A DNA stretch of 9,911 nt from JBOIBN01 sp050739575 (lineage in GTDB: Bacteria; Pseudomonadota; Gammaproteobacteria; JAKDMP01): the NCBI GenBank assembly GCA_050739575.1, contig JBOIBN010000072.1, positions 1 through 9,911 on the forward strand. The letters run 5' to 3'. The position numbers and the translations under genes are program-made. Shown here one piece after another: positions 1-6,902 of the stretch. The stretch's first letter is position 1; the number at the start of each line of letters is the position of its first letter. Under the pieces are notes generated by a model, which had not been told where the DNA came from, searched no databases, and saw only the letters and a program-made list of their open reading frames with translations.

Positions 1-1652
1 ATCCGCACAAGGTGCTCACCGGCCGTCGCGACCGGCTGCACACGATCCGCATGTTCGAAGGGCTTGCACCGTTTCCGCGGCGCGAGGAAAGTCCTTACGA
101 CACGCTCGGCGTCGGCCATGCCGGCACGGCCGCGGGCGCGGCGCTCGGCATGGCGCTCGCACTCCGCGAGCAGGACGATCCGCGCAAGGTGGTCGCCATC
201 GTCGGCGACGGCGCGATGACCGCGGGCATGGCTTTCGAGGCGCTCAACCACGGCGGCGACGCGCGTCCGAACATGCTCGTGATCCTGAACGACAATGCAA
301 TGTCGATTTCGGAAAACGTGGGCGCGCTCGTCAACTATTTCGGACGCCTGCTTTCCGGCCGGCTCTACACGACGATGCGCGAGGGCGGCAAACGCGTGCT
401 CTCGCACATGCCGGCGGCATGGGAACTTGCGCGCCGCTCGGAAACCGCGGTCAAGGGCATGGTCACGCCCGGGAGCCTGTTCGAGGAACTGGGCTGGAAT
501 TACGTCGGCCCGATCGACGGCCACGACCTGCCGGCGCTGGTGCACACGCTCAGGAATCTGCACGGCCATTCCGGCCCGCAGCTTCTGCACATCGTGACCC
601 GCAAGGGCAAGGGCTACGCGCCGGCCGAGGCCGACCCGATCGCCTGGCACGGACCGGGCGCCTTCGACGCCGAATCGGGAACGATCAAGAAGAAGGCCGG
701 CAAGCCAACCTATTCGAAGATTTTCGGCGAGTGGGCCTGCGATATGGCCGCGCGCGAAAAGCGCTTGTTCGTGATTACGCCGGCGATGCGCGAAGGCTCG
801 GGCCTGGTCGAATACCAACGCCGTTTCCCCGAACGTTACGCCGACGTCGGCATCGCGGAACAGCATTCGGTGACGCTCGCTGCCGGGCTCGCGATCGAAG
901 GCATGAAGCCGGTGGTTGCGATCTATTCGACCTTCCTGCAACGCGCCTACGATCAGCTCATCCACGATGTCGCCATCCAGAATCTGCCGGTGCTCTTTGC
1001 GATCGATCGCGCGGGCATCGTCGGCGGCGATGGCGCGACCCATCAGGGCGCATTCGATTTCACCTACCTGCGCTGCGTGCCGAACATGGTCGTGATGGCG
1101 CCGGCTGACGAAAACGAGTGCCAGCAGATGCTCACCACCGGCGTCGGACTCGACCAGCCTTCGGCCGTGCGCTATCCGCGCGGCAGCGGACCCGGCGTCG
1201 TGCCGGGCAAGGAATTGCAGCCGCTTCCCGTCGGCAAGGCCGAGCTGCGCCGCCGCGGACATGGACTTGCGATCTTCGCCTTCGGCGCGCTGGTGCCGAT
1301 GGCGGTCGAAGTCGCCGAAGCGCTCGATGCCACCCTCGTCAACATGCGTTTCGTCAAGCCGCTCGATCTCGACATGATTCGCGAAATGGCGAACGCTCAT
1401 GCGCATCTCGTTACGCTGGAAGACAACGTCGTTGCGGGCGGCGCCGGCAGCGGCGTAAACGAGGCGCTTGCCGTGCTCGGCATTCAGCGCCCGATGCTCA
1501 ACCTGGGACTACCGGATCGCTTCTGCGATCACGGCGAACGCGAAGAAGTGCTTGCGAGCGTCGGACTCGATGCCCCCGGCATCGAGCGCAGCATCCGCGA
1601 ATGGCTGAGTGCCCACACCGAACGGCCGGTGCCGCGTCTCGCGGCGTCCTGA
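1..1652 (+). CDS. dxs: 1-deoxy-D-xylulose-5-phosphate synthase (DXS), 5' end cut off by window
   Basis: Cytosolic thiamine-diphosphate enzyme that condenses pyruvate and glyceraldehyde 3-phosphate to DXP, the entry step of the MEP isoprenoid pathway; DXP also feeds thiamine and pyridoxal synthesis. The frame is open from base 3 (PHKVLTGRR, a DXS signature), so about 80-90 N-terminal residues lie outside the window and 549 codons are visible. Seen: the ThDP motif GDGAMTAG with downstream NDN (about 190-300), YVGPIDGHDL, HIVTRKGKGYAPAE, and the transketolase pyrimidine domain with ADVGIAEQHSVTLAAGLA, whose Glu is the expected cofactor-activating residue. Next come DRAGIVGGDGATHQG and a C-terminal transketolase domain ending near the stop. 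The TGA overlaps the folE2 ATG by one base (TGATG), so the two genes are probably translationally coupled. No disruption is seen. The family call is near certain. Confidence 0.97.
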   Translation, partial: PHKVLTGRRDRLHTIRMFEGLAPFPRREESPYDTLGVGHAGTAAGAALGMALALREQDDPRKVVAIVGDGAMTAGMAFEALNHGGDARPNMLVILNDNAMSISENVGALVNYFGRLLSGRLYTTMREGGKRVLSHMPAAWELARRSETAVKGMVTPGSLFEELGWNYVGPIDGHDLPALVHTLRNLHGHSGPQLLHIVTRKGKGYAPAEADPIAWHGPGAFDAESGTIKKKAGKPTYSKIFGEWACDMAAREKRLFVITPAMREGSGLVEYQRRFPERYADVGIAEQHSVTLAAGLAIEGMKPVVAIYSTFLQRAYDQLIHDVAIQNLPVLFAIDRAGIVGGDGATHQGAFDFTYLRCVPNMVVMAPADENECQQMLTTGVGLDQPSAVRYPRGSGPGVVPGKELQPLPVGKAELRRRGHGLAIFAFGALVPMAVEVAEALDATLVNMRFVKPLDLDMIREMANAHAHLVTLEDNVVAGGAGSGVNEALAVLGIQRPMLNLGLPDRFCDHGEREEVLASVGLDAPGIERSIREWLSAHTERPVPRLAAS

Positions 1653-2449
1653 TGGACTGGGAGGCAATTCCGCCGCAGATCGCGGGCATCGAGGACACAC
1701 AAGCCTTGACCGACGCGCGGCAACTTGCGATCGATGCGGTCGGCATTCGCGGTCTGCGCCATCCGGTCACGGTCGCAGATGGCGACGACGTGCAACATAC
1801 TGTCGCAACAGTGCGCCTCGCGGTCGAACTGCCGCCGGAACGGCGTGGCGCGCATCTCTCGCGCTTCGTCGCCCTGCTCATGGAACAGCGCTCGCCGCTA
1901 TCGGTCGAGAGCCTGCCGGCATTTCTTGCCGATATGGCCGCGAGGCTCGATGCTCACGCCGCCGAAGCCGAATTCGTCTTTCCGTTCTTTCTTGAAAAAC
2001 ATGCGCCGGTTTCCGGCGTTGCCGGTTATCTGGATTACGAGGTGCGCCTGTTCGGCCGCCTCGCCGGGGGACAGACCGCTGTCGAAACCGGCGTCACCGT
2101 TCCCGTCACCAGTCTTTGTCCCTGCTCGCGGGAAATCTCCCGTTACGGAGCGCACAACCAGCGTGCCCACATACGGGTAGCCGTCCGGACCAACGCACCC
2201 ATGTCGCTCGCGGAACTCATCGGGACAATCGAGGCGGAAGCCTCCGCACCGCTCTACTCGCTGCTCAAGCGCGCCGACGAAAAATACCTCACCGAACGCG
2301 CCTACGAAAACCCGAAGTTCGTTGAGGATACGGTGCGCGACGTGGCGCTTCGCCTGCGCAGCGACGGTCGCGTGCGCAGCTTCCAGGTCGAGGCGGAAAA
2401 CTTCGAATCCATCCACAACCACTCCGCCTACGCCGTCATTTCGGGTTAA
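1652..2449 (+). CDS. folE2: GTP cyclohydrolase FolE2 (type IB, metal-dependent)
   Basis: Converts GTP to 7,8-dihydroneopterin triphosphate, the first step of tetrahydrofolate synthesis (and of queuosine where that pathway exists). FolE2 is the alternative to the zinc enzyme FolE and belongs to the COG1469 tunnelling fold. The product is 265 residues, usual for the family. Seen: an N-terminal stretch with GIRGLRHPV, then LCPCSREISRYGAHNQRAH (about 155-173), which carries the expected catalytic/metal Cys at 156 or 158. KRADEKYLTERAYENPKFVED follows, with the conserved Glu region, and ENFESIHNHSAYAVI closes the protein. The ATG at 1652 is chosen because it overlaps the dxs stop; the frame stays open upstream only as a shadow of dxs. 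No clear Shine-Dalgarno is visible, consistent with coupling to dxs. Presence of FolE2 often means folate synthesis can continue under metal limitation; that is family knowledge, not shown here. Confidence 0.94.
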   Translation: MDWEAIPPQIAGIEDTQALTDARQLAIDAVGIRGLRHPVTVADGDDVQHTVATVRLAVELPPERRGAHLSRFVALLMEQRSPLSVESLPAFLADMAARLDAHAAEAEFVFPFFLEKHAPVSGVAGYLDYEVRLFGRLAGGQTAVETGVTVPVTSLCPCSREISRYGAHNQRAHIRVAVRTNAPMSLAELIGTIEAEASAPLYSLLKRADEKYLTERAYENPKFVEDTVRDVALRLRSDGRVRSFQVEAENFESIHNHSAYAVISG

Positions 2450-2479
2450 CCGGCAGCGTCGCAAAGGCAGCGTGCTTCC

Positions 2480-3112
2480 ATGTACACGCCCGAATCCTTC
2501 AAGGTTAACGAACTCGCCGAACTGCACGCGCTCATCCGGCGGCATTCATTCGGTTTGCTGCTGACGGTGCACGAGGGCGGAATCGCGGCGACCCATCTGC
2601 CGTTCATGGTGGATGCGGAACGCGGAGCGCAGGGCACGCTGCTCGCGCACATGGCGCGCGCCAATCCCCACTGGCAATTGTTCGACGGCCGCTGCGAGGC
2701 GCTCGCGGTATTCACCGGCGCGCACGCGTACATCTCGCCTTCCTGGTACGAGAGCCCGGTAACGGTCCCCACCTGGAACTACATGGCGGTGCATGCGCAC
2801 GGCCGACCGGTGATCGTCGAAGACAAGAGGCGTGTGCGGGTCATACTCGAACAACTGGTGACGATCCACGAAGCACGTCTGGATCCACCCTGGAGTACGG
2901 CGCAGGCGGACGAGTACGTGGATCAACAGCTCGATTACATCGTCGCCTTCGAAATAAAGATCGAGCGGCTGGAAGGCAAGTTCAAACTCAACCAGAACCG
3001 TTCCCGCGCCGACCGGGAAGGCGTCGTGCAAGCGTTGGAAGACTCCGACGATCCCTTGCAGCGTGAAATGGCCGAACGGATGCGCGGCCTCCCTGAAAAG
3101 ACGACGAAGTAA
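2480..3112 (+). CDS. PaiB-family FMN-binding split-barrel protein (putative negative regulator)
   Basis: 210 residues matching the PaiB / FMN_bind_2 family. The founder, Bacillus PaiB, was described as a negative regulator of sporulation and protease genes; in proteobacteria the role is generally unproven and flavin binding is the better-supported property. Seen: the typical start MYTPESF, LHALIRRHSFGLLLT, ATHLPFMVD, LLAHMARANPHWQLFDG, the family core HAYISPSWYE then VPTWNYMAVHAHG (about 87-112), and the C-terminal IERLEGKFKLNQNRSRADREGVV. No DNA-binding helix-turn-helix is evident, so the regulator label should be treated with care. The gene starts 30 bases after folE2 with only a weak AAAGG upstream and may be cotranscribed with dxs-folE2. 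It converges on the riboflavin operon, the source of FMN, which may be coincidence. Confidence 0.88.
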   Translation: MYTPESFKVNELAELHALIRRHSFGLLLTVHEGGIAATHLPFMVDAERGAQGTLLAHMARANPHWQLFDGRCEALAVFTGAHAYISPSWYESPVTVPTWNYMAVHAHGRPVIVEDKRRVRVILEQLVTIHEARLDPPWSTAQADEYVDQQLDYIVAFEIKIERLEGKFKLNQNRSRADREGVVQALEDSDDPLQREMAERMRGLPEKTTK

Positions 3113-3133
3113 AAGGCGACTGGAAAGTCCGCC
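3111..3133 (-). terminator. Probable intrinsic terminator of the rib-nusB-thiL-pgpA operon
   Basis: Read on the - strand, a hairpin with arms GGCG-ACT and AGT-CGCC (one bulged G in the 5' arm, loop TTCC) is followed directly by TTTTACTT. It starts 12 bases after the pgpA stop. The T-run overlaps the stop codon of the convergent PaiB gene. The stem is short (7 pairs), so the strength is uncertain. The opposite strand has no T-run after the hairpin, so it would not act for the PaiB transcript. Confidence 0.5.
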
Positions 3134-3145
3134 GCTACGTCTGCC

Positions 3146-3646
3146 TTATCGAATCAGAAACCACGCCGCCCACAACACGGCACCCGCGATGACGCCGGCA
3201 GCAATGTCATCGGCCATGATGCCCATGCCGCCGTGCACATGCCGATCGAGCCAGCCGACCGGTTCGGGCTTGGCGATATCGAGCACGCGAAAAAGGCCGA
3301 ACGCGAGCGCGAACCAGAGCCAGTCGCGCGGCAACGCGGCGCAGGCAATCAACTGGCCCGCGATTTCGTCAATGTTGATGCCGGGATGATCGGCTACGCC
3401 GAGACGGCGCGCGGCATGTCCCGAAACGCCGACGCCGACGATAACGATGGCGACCGTCGCCACGGCATAGGGCAGCGGTCCCGCCAGCTTGAGTCCCCAG
3501 GCGAGCGGCAATGCAAGCAGCGCCCCTAGCGTGCCCGCTCCGATCGGCGAAAGCCCGGTGCCGAGACCGAAGGCGAGCCACATCAGCGGATCGTTGCCGA
3601 GCGCCGCGGCGCGCGTTGCATGGGAGCGTCGCAACGCAAGCTTCAT
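3146..3646 (-). CDS. pgpA: Phosphatidylglycerophosphatase A (PgpA)
   Basis: Inner-membrane phosphatase that removes the phosphate from phosphatidylglycerol phosphate to give phosphatidylglycerol. The product is 166 residues from the ATG at 3646, near the usual family length. That ATG overlaps the thiL TGA by one base (TGATG); a TTG one codon upstream is possible but less likely. Seen: GTGLSPIGAGTLGALLALP (matching the GSGLSPxxPGTxGS-type motif), a hydrophobic segment at roughly residues 60-80, GINIDEIAGQ with its acidic pair, and the signature FRVLDIAKPEPVGWLDRHVHGGMGIMADDIAAG followed by a final hydrophobic helix. One difference from the Escherichia coli protein is INIDE where IVWDE is usual; the acidic residues are kept. 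Last gene of the operon. Confidence 0.95.
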   Translation of the reverse strand: MKLALRRSHATRAAALGNDPLMWLAFGLGTGLSPIGAGTLGALLALPLAWGLKLAGPLPYAVATVAIVIVGVGVSGHAARRLGVADHPGINIDEIAGQLIACAALPRDWLWFALAFGLFRVLDIAKPEPVGWLDRHVHGGMGIMADDIAAGVIAGAVLWAAWFLIR

Positions 3647-4572
3647 CAAAAGTGCCGGTAGCCCTGCAAGGTTTCCGCGGTGAACTGCTCGCCGCCTAGG
3701 CGAATTCCCGGCGTCGCGACGACACGGCCGATGCGGCTCAGGGAACAGCCGAGCCGCGCAGGCGACAACGCTGCCACGGCCGCCGCAAGTGCGGAGGGAA
3801 TGGCGAGCAGCAATTCGTAGTCGTCGCTCGGACCAAGCGCATCGGCTAGGGTTGCACCGGGCGCGAGCGGAACGGCATCCGACTCCAGTTCGGCGCCCAG
3901 TCCGCCGGAGGCGGCAAGCAGCTTGGCCAGATCGCCCGCGAGACCGTCGGAGATGTCTATCGCGGCATGAACGTAGCTAGCCAGTGCATGTCCCGCATTC
4001 ACGCGCGGTTCGGGCCAAGCATAGGGTCGCACCTGCGGAGAATCAATCGCGGCGCCCTGTCCGAGAGCGCGCAACCCGGCTGCACCGCCGCCAAGCGCAC
4101 CGGTCACGAACAACATGTCGCCCACCCGAGCGCCGCTGCGGGCGAGTGATTCGCCGACGGACGCGAAACCCGCGAGCGTCACCGTCACCGCAAGCGGTCC
4201 GCGCGCCAGATTGCCGCCGACCAGCGCCACGTCGCAGCGCTCGGCGAGCGTTGCAAATCCGCCTGCGAATTCCGCGAGCCATCCTTCGTCCGCAATCGTC
4301 AGGCTTAAGGCCATGAGCGCCCAGGCGGGTTTGCCGCCCATCGCGGCAATGTCACTCAGATTGACCGCGAGCGCACGATGTCCGAGCGCGCGCGGCGGGA
4401 ATCCATCGGCCGGAAAATGACGACCCGCGACGAGCGTGTCGGTGGTGAACAGCAATTCGTGACCGGGAGGCGGTGCGAGCACGGCAGCATCGTCGCCGAC
4501 GCCGAGTACGACGTCTCCGCGGTGCGCGCCGCGGTCCTTGAAAAAACGCTCAATGAGTTCGAACTCATCCAC
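3646..4572 (-). CDS. thiL: Thiamine-monophosphate kinase (ThiL)
   Basis: Phosphorylates thiamine monophosphate with ATP to thiamine diphosphate, the active cofactor used for example by DXS encoded in the same window. The product is 308 residues from the GTG at 4572. This start gives VDEFELIERFF, the expected ThiL N-terminus; the longer open frame upstream (to 4659) would add 29 unrelated residues inside nusB. Seen: LGVGDDAAVL (Mg/ATP-binding), TTDTLVAGRHF, RALAVNLSDIAAMGGKPAW, VGGNLARGPLAVTVT, AIDISDGLAGDLAKLL and the C-terminal GYRHF. These are the hallmarks of the PurM-like ATP-binding fold. The GTG start overlaps the 3' end of nusB by 8 bases, and the stop overlaps the pgpA start, so coupling on both sides is likely. 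Confidence 0.95.
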   Translation of the reverse strand: MDEFELIERFFKDRGAHRGDVVLGVGDDAAVLAPPPGHELLFTTDTLVAGRHFPADGFPPRALGHRALAVNLSDIAAMGGKPAWALMALSLTIADEGWLAEFAGGFATLAERCDVALVGGNLARGPLAVTVTLAGFASVGESLARSGARVGDMLFVTGALGGGAAGLRALGQGAAIDSPQVRPYAWPEPRVNAGHALASYVHAAIDISDGLAGDLAKLLAASGGLGAELESDAVPLAPGATLADALGPSDDYELLLAIPSALAAAVAALSPARLGCSLSRIGRVVATPGIRLGGEQFTAETLQGYRHF

Positions 4573-5035
4573 GGGCGGGTACCCGCCGCCCGGCCCTCTC
4601 GGAAGCGCGCAGACGTTCCGCCAGCTTATCGAGCACGCCGTTGACGTAGCGATGCCCACCCTCGGCGCCGAAGGCCTTGGCGAGTTCGACCGCTTCGTTG
4701 ATGATGATCGGAGCGGCCAGTTCCGGACGATTTCTAAGTTCCGCAGCGCCGATCAGAAGAATCGCATGTTCGATCGGATCCACCTCCCCAGGCGCGCGAT
4801 CGAGTGCGGGGGCAAGCAGCGCATCGAGCGCCGCGGCCTCGCCGATGCACTCCGGCACCAACACGCGAAAGTATTCGAGGTCCACTCCGGCTGCGGCGTG
4901 CTCGGCCACGAATTCCGCAACCAGTTGCTCCGACTCGCCGCCGGCCTGCAGCCATTGGTAAAGTGCCTGCAGCGCGAGCCGCCGCGCACCGCGGCGGCCG
5001 CGTCTCGCGTCAGCGCCGGAAGGTGTCGAGGACAT
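4565..5035 (-). CDS. nusB: Transcription antitermination factor NusB
   Basis: RNA-binding helical protein that, with S10 (NusE), recognises boxA in rRNA leader transcripts and promotes antitermination. The product is 156 residues from the ATG at 5035, slightly longer than the 139 of Escherichia coli. The extra length is a basic, probably unstructured N-terminus (about residues 1-20, rich in Arg) that could add RNA affinity (inference). Seen: RRLALQALYQWLQ (conserved arginine-rich boxA-contact helix), a middle region with EYFRVLV, then DPIEHAILLIGAAELRNRPELAAPIIINEAVELAKAFGAEGGHRYVNGVLDKLA, the strongly conserved C-terminal half. A TTG at 5056 in frame is an alternative start, but the ATG fits the family better. 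The start lies inside the ribH 3' end (26-base overlap). ribH-nusB adjacency is conserved in many bacteria. Confidence 0.95.
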   Translation of the reverse strand: MSSTPSGADARRGRRGARRLALQALYQWLQAGGESEQLVAEFVAEHAAAGVDLEYFRVLVPECIGEAAALDALLAPALDRAPGEVDPIEHAILLIGAAELRNRPELAAPIIINEAVELAKAFGAEGGHRYVNGVLDKLAERLRASERAGRRVPARG

Positions 5036-5474
5036 CGGCCGCTTCGAGCGCGGCAAGCGCCGCCTCCTCGCCCTTGTTCCAGGCCTTGCCGCCGGCGCGC
5101 TCGATCGCCTGCTCGACGGTATCGGTGGTCAGCACCGCAAGCCCGATCGGTACCTGCGTCTCAGTCTGCACCCGCGCCAATGCATCCATGCAAGCACGCG
5201 CGATGTGTTCGAAGTGCGCCGTTTCGCCGCGGATCACGGCAGCGCAGGCGACGAGCGCGCGAAAGCGTCCCGTGCGCGCGGCCGCTGCGATTACCGGCGC
5301 GAGTTCCCACGCACCGGCCACTTCGAATTGCCGGATGGCGTCCGCGGCAATCCCGCGGTTTACGAACGCATCGCGCGCGCCCTGCGCAAGGCGCGTGGTC
5401 ACGAAGGAATTGAAACGCGCCGTGACGATGGCATACTCGCCGGCGGATGGCGCTTCGGGACCGGAAACGTTCAC
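5010..5474 (-). CDS. ribH: 6,7-dimethyl-8-ribityllumazine synthase (RibH)
   Basis: Condenses 5-amino-6-ribitylamino-uracil with 3,4-dihydroxy-2-butanone 4-phosphate, the product of the upstream RibB domain, giving the lumazine precursor of riboflavin; the enzyme usually forms pentamers or icosahedral shells. The product is 154 residues. Seen: AIVTARFNSFVT (substrate-binding Phe region), FEVAGAWELAPVI, ACAAVIRGETAHFEHIA with the probable catalytic His at 87, and GLAVLTTDTVEQAIERAG followed by NKGEEAALAALE. The start is GTG at 5474, the only in-frame start candidate after the ribBX stop; an ATG 5 bases upstream is out of frame. The gap to ribBX is 22 bases. The Shine-Dalgarno is weak, so translation may rely on coupling. 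Confidence 0.96.
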   Translation of the reverse strand: MNVSGPEAPSAGEYAIVTARFNSFVTTRLAQGARDAFVNRGIAADAIRQFEVAGAWELAPVIAAAARTGRFRALVACAAVIRGETAHFEHIARACMDALARVQTETQVPIGLAVLTTDTVEQAIERAGGKAWNKGEEAALAALEAADVLDTFRR

Positions 5475-5496
5475 GGCATCAAAAGCCGAAGGTCCG

Positions 5497-6648
5497 TCAC
5501 GCGTTTTCCTCCGCTTCCCCGCCGTCCTCGTAACCGGTCACTTCGAGGCCGAAGCCGGAAATCGCCCGCATGCGCCGGGGCGCGGACAACACACGCATCC
5601 GCCGCACGGCAAGATCGGTCAGGATCTGTGCGCCGATGCCGTAGGTGCGAAGTACCGTTGCCTCCTCTTCGCCCGCCGCAGCCTGCGACGCGGCACCGGC
5701 GCCGGCGTTTTCGATCTGCCGAACAAGCGCCGCCGGATCCTCGGCGCGGCGGAGAAGAATCAGGACGCCGCCCTCGCGTCCGATCCGTTCGAGTCCGCTC
5801 GCGAGCGGACGCCCGAGCGCAGGCCAGCGTATGCCGAGGACGTCGCCCAGCGTGCTCTGGATCTGCACCCGCACGAGCGTTTCGCGCTCGGGTGCGATCT
5901 CGCCGCGCACGAGCGCGAGATGCACCGCGCCGTGCACGTGATCCTCGAAGGCGATCAGGCGGAAATCGCCCCAGGCGGTCGGCACCTCGCGTTCGATCAA
6001 CCGCTCGATGCTTTTTTCAGTGCGCAAACGGTAACGGATGAGATCAGCGATGGTGCCAACCTTCAAACCGTGACGCCGTGCAAAACGGATAAGGTCGGCG
6101 CCGCGTCGCATGCCGCCCTCGTCGTTCACGACTTCGCAGATCGCGGCGGCCGGCTCGACGCCGGCAAGCCGGGCGAGGTCCACCGACGCCTCGGTGTGCC
6201 CGGCGCGGCAGAGCACGCCGCCTTCGGCATAGCGCAGCGGAAAAATATGTCCGGGCCGGGTGAAATCATCCGGCTGCGTTGCGGAATCGGCCAGCGCACG
6301 AATCGTGAGCGCACGATCGTGCGCGGAGATGCCCGTCGTCGTGCCATGCCGGCAATCCACCGACACAGTGAAGGCAGTGCGGTGCGCCTCGCTGTTCTCG
6401 GCCACCATCTGCGGCAGTTGCAGGACGTCGAGTCGCGCACGCGTCATCGGCATGCAGATGATGCCGCTCGTGTGACGCACGAAAAACGCCACCTGCTCGG
6501 GCGTCGCACTCGCGCCCGCCATGATCAGGTCGCCCTCGTTTTCCCGGCCCTCGTCGTCCATGAGCACGACCATGCGCCCGGCACGGATCTCCGCGACCAG
6601 CTCCGGCACTGGATCAAATGCAAGCGGCAATTCCAGGACATCGGCCAC
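5497..6648 (-). CDS. ribB: 3,4-dihydroxy-2-butanone-4-phosphate synthase fused to a degenerate GTP cyclohydrolase II domain (RibBX type)
   Basis: The N-terminal domain (about 1-205) makes DHBP from ribulose 5-phosphate for riboflavin. It has all expected motifs: DDEGRENEGDLI at 31-42 (Mg/substrate acids), HTSGIIC, RPGHIFPLRY, GGVLCRAGHTEASVDLARLAG and CEVVNDEGGM. The C-terminal domain (about 223-375) aligns to GTP cyclohydrolase II through WGDFRLIAFED, VRVQ, TLGDVLG, TYGIGAQILTDLAVRRMRVLS and GFGLEV. The three zinc cysteines of the C-x2-GD...C-x-C motif are replaced by S265, P276 and L278, and the RQEGRGIGL catalytic segment reads RRAEDPAAL. GTP hydrolysis is therefore not expected. A RibB with an inactive RibA-like domain has been described in proteobacteria as RibBX. 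A functional ribA should be elsewhere in the genome. The start is GTG at 6648, giving 22 residues before the first conserved Gly-Arg-Met; no in-frame ATG lies upstream. First gene of the operon. Confidence 0.93.
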   Translation of the reverse strand: MADVLELPLAFDPVPELVAEIRAGRMVVLMDDEGRENEGDLIMAGASATPEQVAFFVRHTSGIICMPMTRARLDVLQLPQMVAENSEAHRTAFTVSVDCRHGTTTGISAHDRALTIRALADSATQPDDFTRPGHIFPLRYAEGGVLCRAGHTEASVDLARLAGVEPAAAICEVVNDEGGMRRGADLIRFARRHGLKVGTIADLIRYRLRTEKSIERLIEREVPTAWGDFRLIAFEDHVHGAVHLALVRGEIAPERETLVRVQIQSTLGDVLGIRWPALGRPLASGLERIGREGGVLILLRRAEDPAALVRQIENAGAGAASQAAAGEEEATVLRTYGIGAQILTDLAVRRMRVLSAPRRMRAISGFGLEVTGYEDGGEAEENA

Positions 6649-6690
6649 GGGAGCATTTCTCGCGATTTGACCGTCTCATTGTCTCACGCC

Positions 6691-6855
6691 TTATCCGGTA
6701 TGGGAGCAATCCCATCGCCACTAGACGCATTCCGCTTGCCCGGGCAAACAGGGTGACAGGCGTCCAACATCCCAAGCCAACCCTGTTCCCGCCGAGGCCG
6801 GCGTCAGGGAGCAGCTCCCTGCTGAAAGGCTTTCGGGCGTCCCTAACCGGATTAA
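6691..6855. repeat. Nested inverted-repeat region, possible structured RNA leader
   Basis: An outer imperfect inverted repeat pairs 6691-6705 (TTATCCGGTATGGGA) with 6840-6855 (TCCCTAACCGGATTAA): 13 pairs, one bulge and a 2x2 mismatch. Inside are four further hairpins. These are 6700-6705/6710-6715 (6 pairs, loop GCAA on +); 6747-6754/6780-6787 (AACAGGGT/ACCCTGTT, 8 perfect pairs, 25-base loop); 6790-6794/6799-6803 (5 pairs, loop AGGC); and 6805-6811/6815-6821 (CAGGGAG/CTCCCTG, 7 perfect pairs, loop CAG). The first of these competes with the outer stem for 6700-6705. The region is the leader of the rib operon on the - strand and lies upstream of the 115-residue gene on the + strand. It does not contain the FMN riboswitch consensus. 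Its nature (RNA element, small mobile repeat or DNA-level structure) is unknown. Confidence 0.6.
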
Positions 6856-6880
6856 TTGCTACAAGCTTGATCCATGTCAA
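6851..6880 (-). promoter_or_regulatory. Predicted sigma70 promoter of the rib operon
   Basis: On the - strand a perfect -35 TTGACA (6880-6875) is followed after 18 bases by ATTAAT (6856-6851, four of six matches to TATAAT). Transcription would start near 6844, giving a leader of about 196 bases before the ribBX GTG. The long leader is occupied by the nested inverted repeats. The -10 overlaps one arm of the outer inverted repeat, so only part of that arm would be transcribed from this promoter. The -35 lies inside the FNR-type box, so a bound FNR dimer would be expected to block it. Confidence 0.5.
6867..6880 (+). promoter_or_regulatory. FNR-type binding site (TTGAT-CCAT-GTCAA)
   Basis: Nine of ten defined positions match the FNR/ANR consensus TTGAT-N4-ATCAA; the only deviation is G for A at the start of the second half. 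It lies in the divergent region and is centred at 6873.5, which is -41.5 from the start predicted by the -10-like hexamer at 6903. That is the class II activation position. A matching FNR-type regulator is encoded 440 bases downstream. The site also covers the rib operon -35. Confidence 0.62.
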
Positions 6881-6902
6881 TAACAAACTCTTGCTTTCTG
6901 CT

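Noticed and set aside
4573..4659. Longer N-terminus for ThiL from the upstream start at 4659
   Set aside because: The 29 added residues fall inside nusB and do not resemble ThiL, whereas the GTG at 4572 gives the expected family N-terminus.
4804..6756. 650-codon open frame on the + strand across nusB, ribH and ribBX
   Set aside because: It lies opposite three recognised, intact genes. Its composition is Arg/Ala/Pro-rich, as expected of an antisense frame in GC-rich DNA, and no domain is visible.
6691..6855. Integron attC site or 6S/SRP/cobalamin/TPP-type RNA
   Set aside because: An RYYYAAC-like string at 6762-6768 has no correctly placed GTTRRRY partner, and the ends of the outer repeat do not fit attC. 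The sequence signatures of 6S RNA, SRP RNA, and cobalamin and TPP riboswitches that I know are not present.
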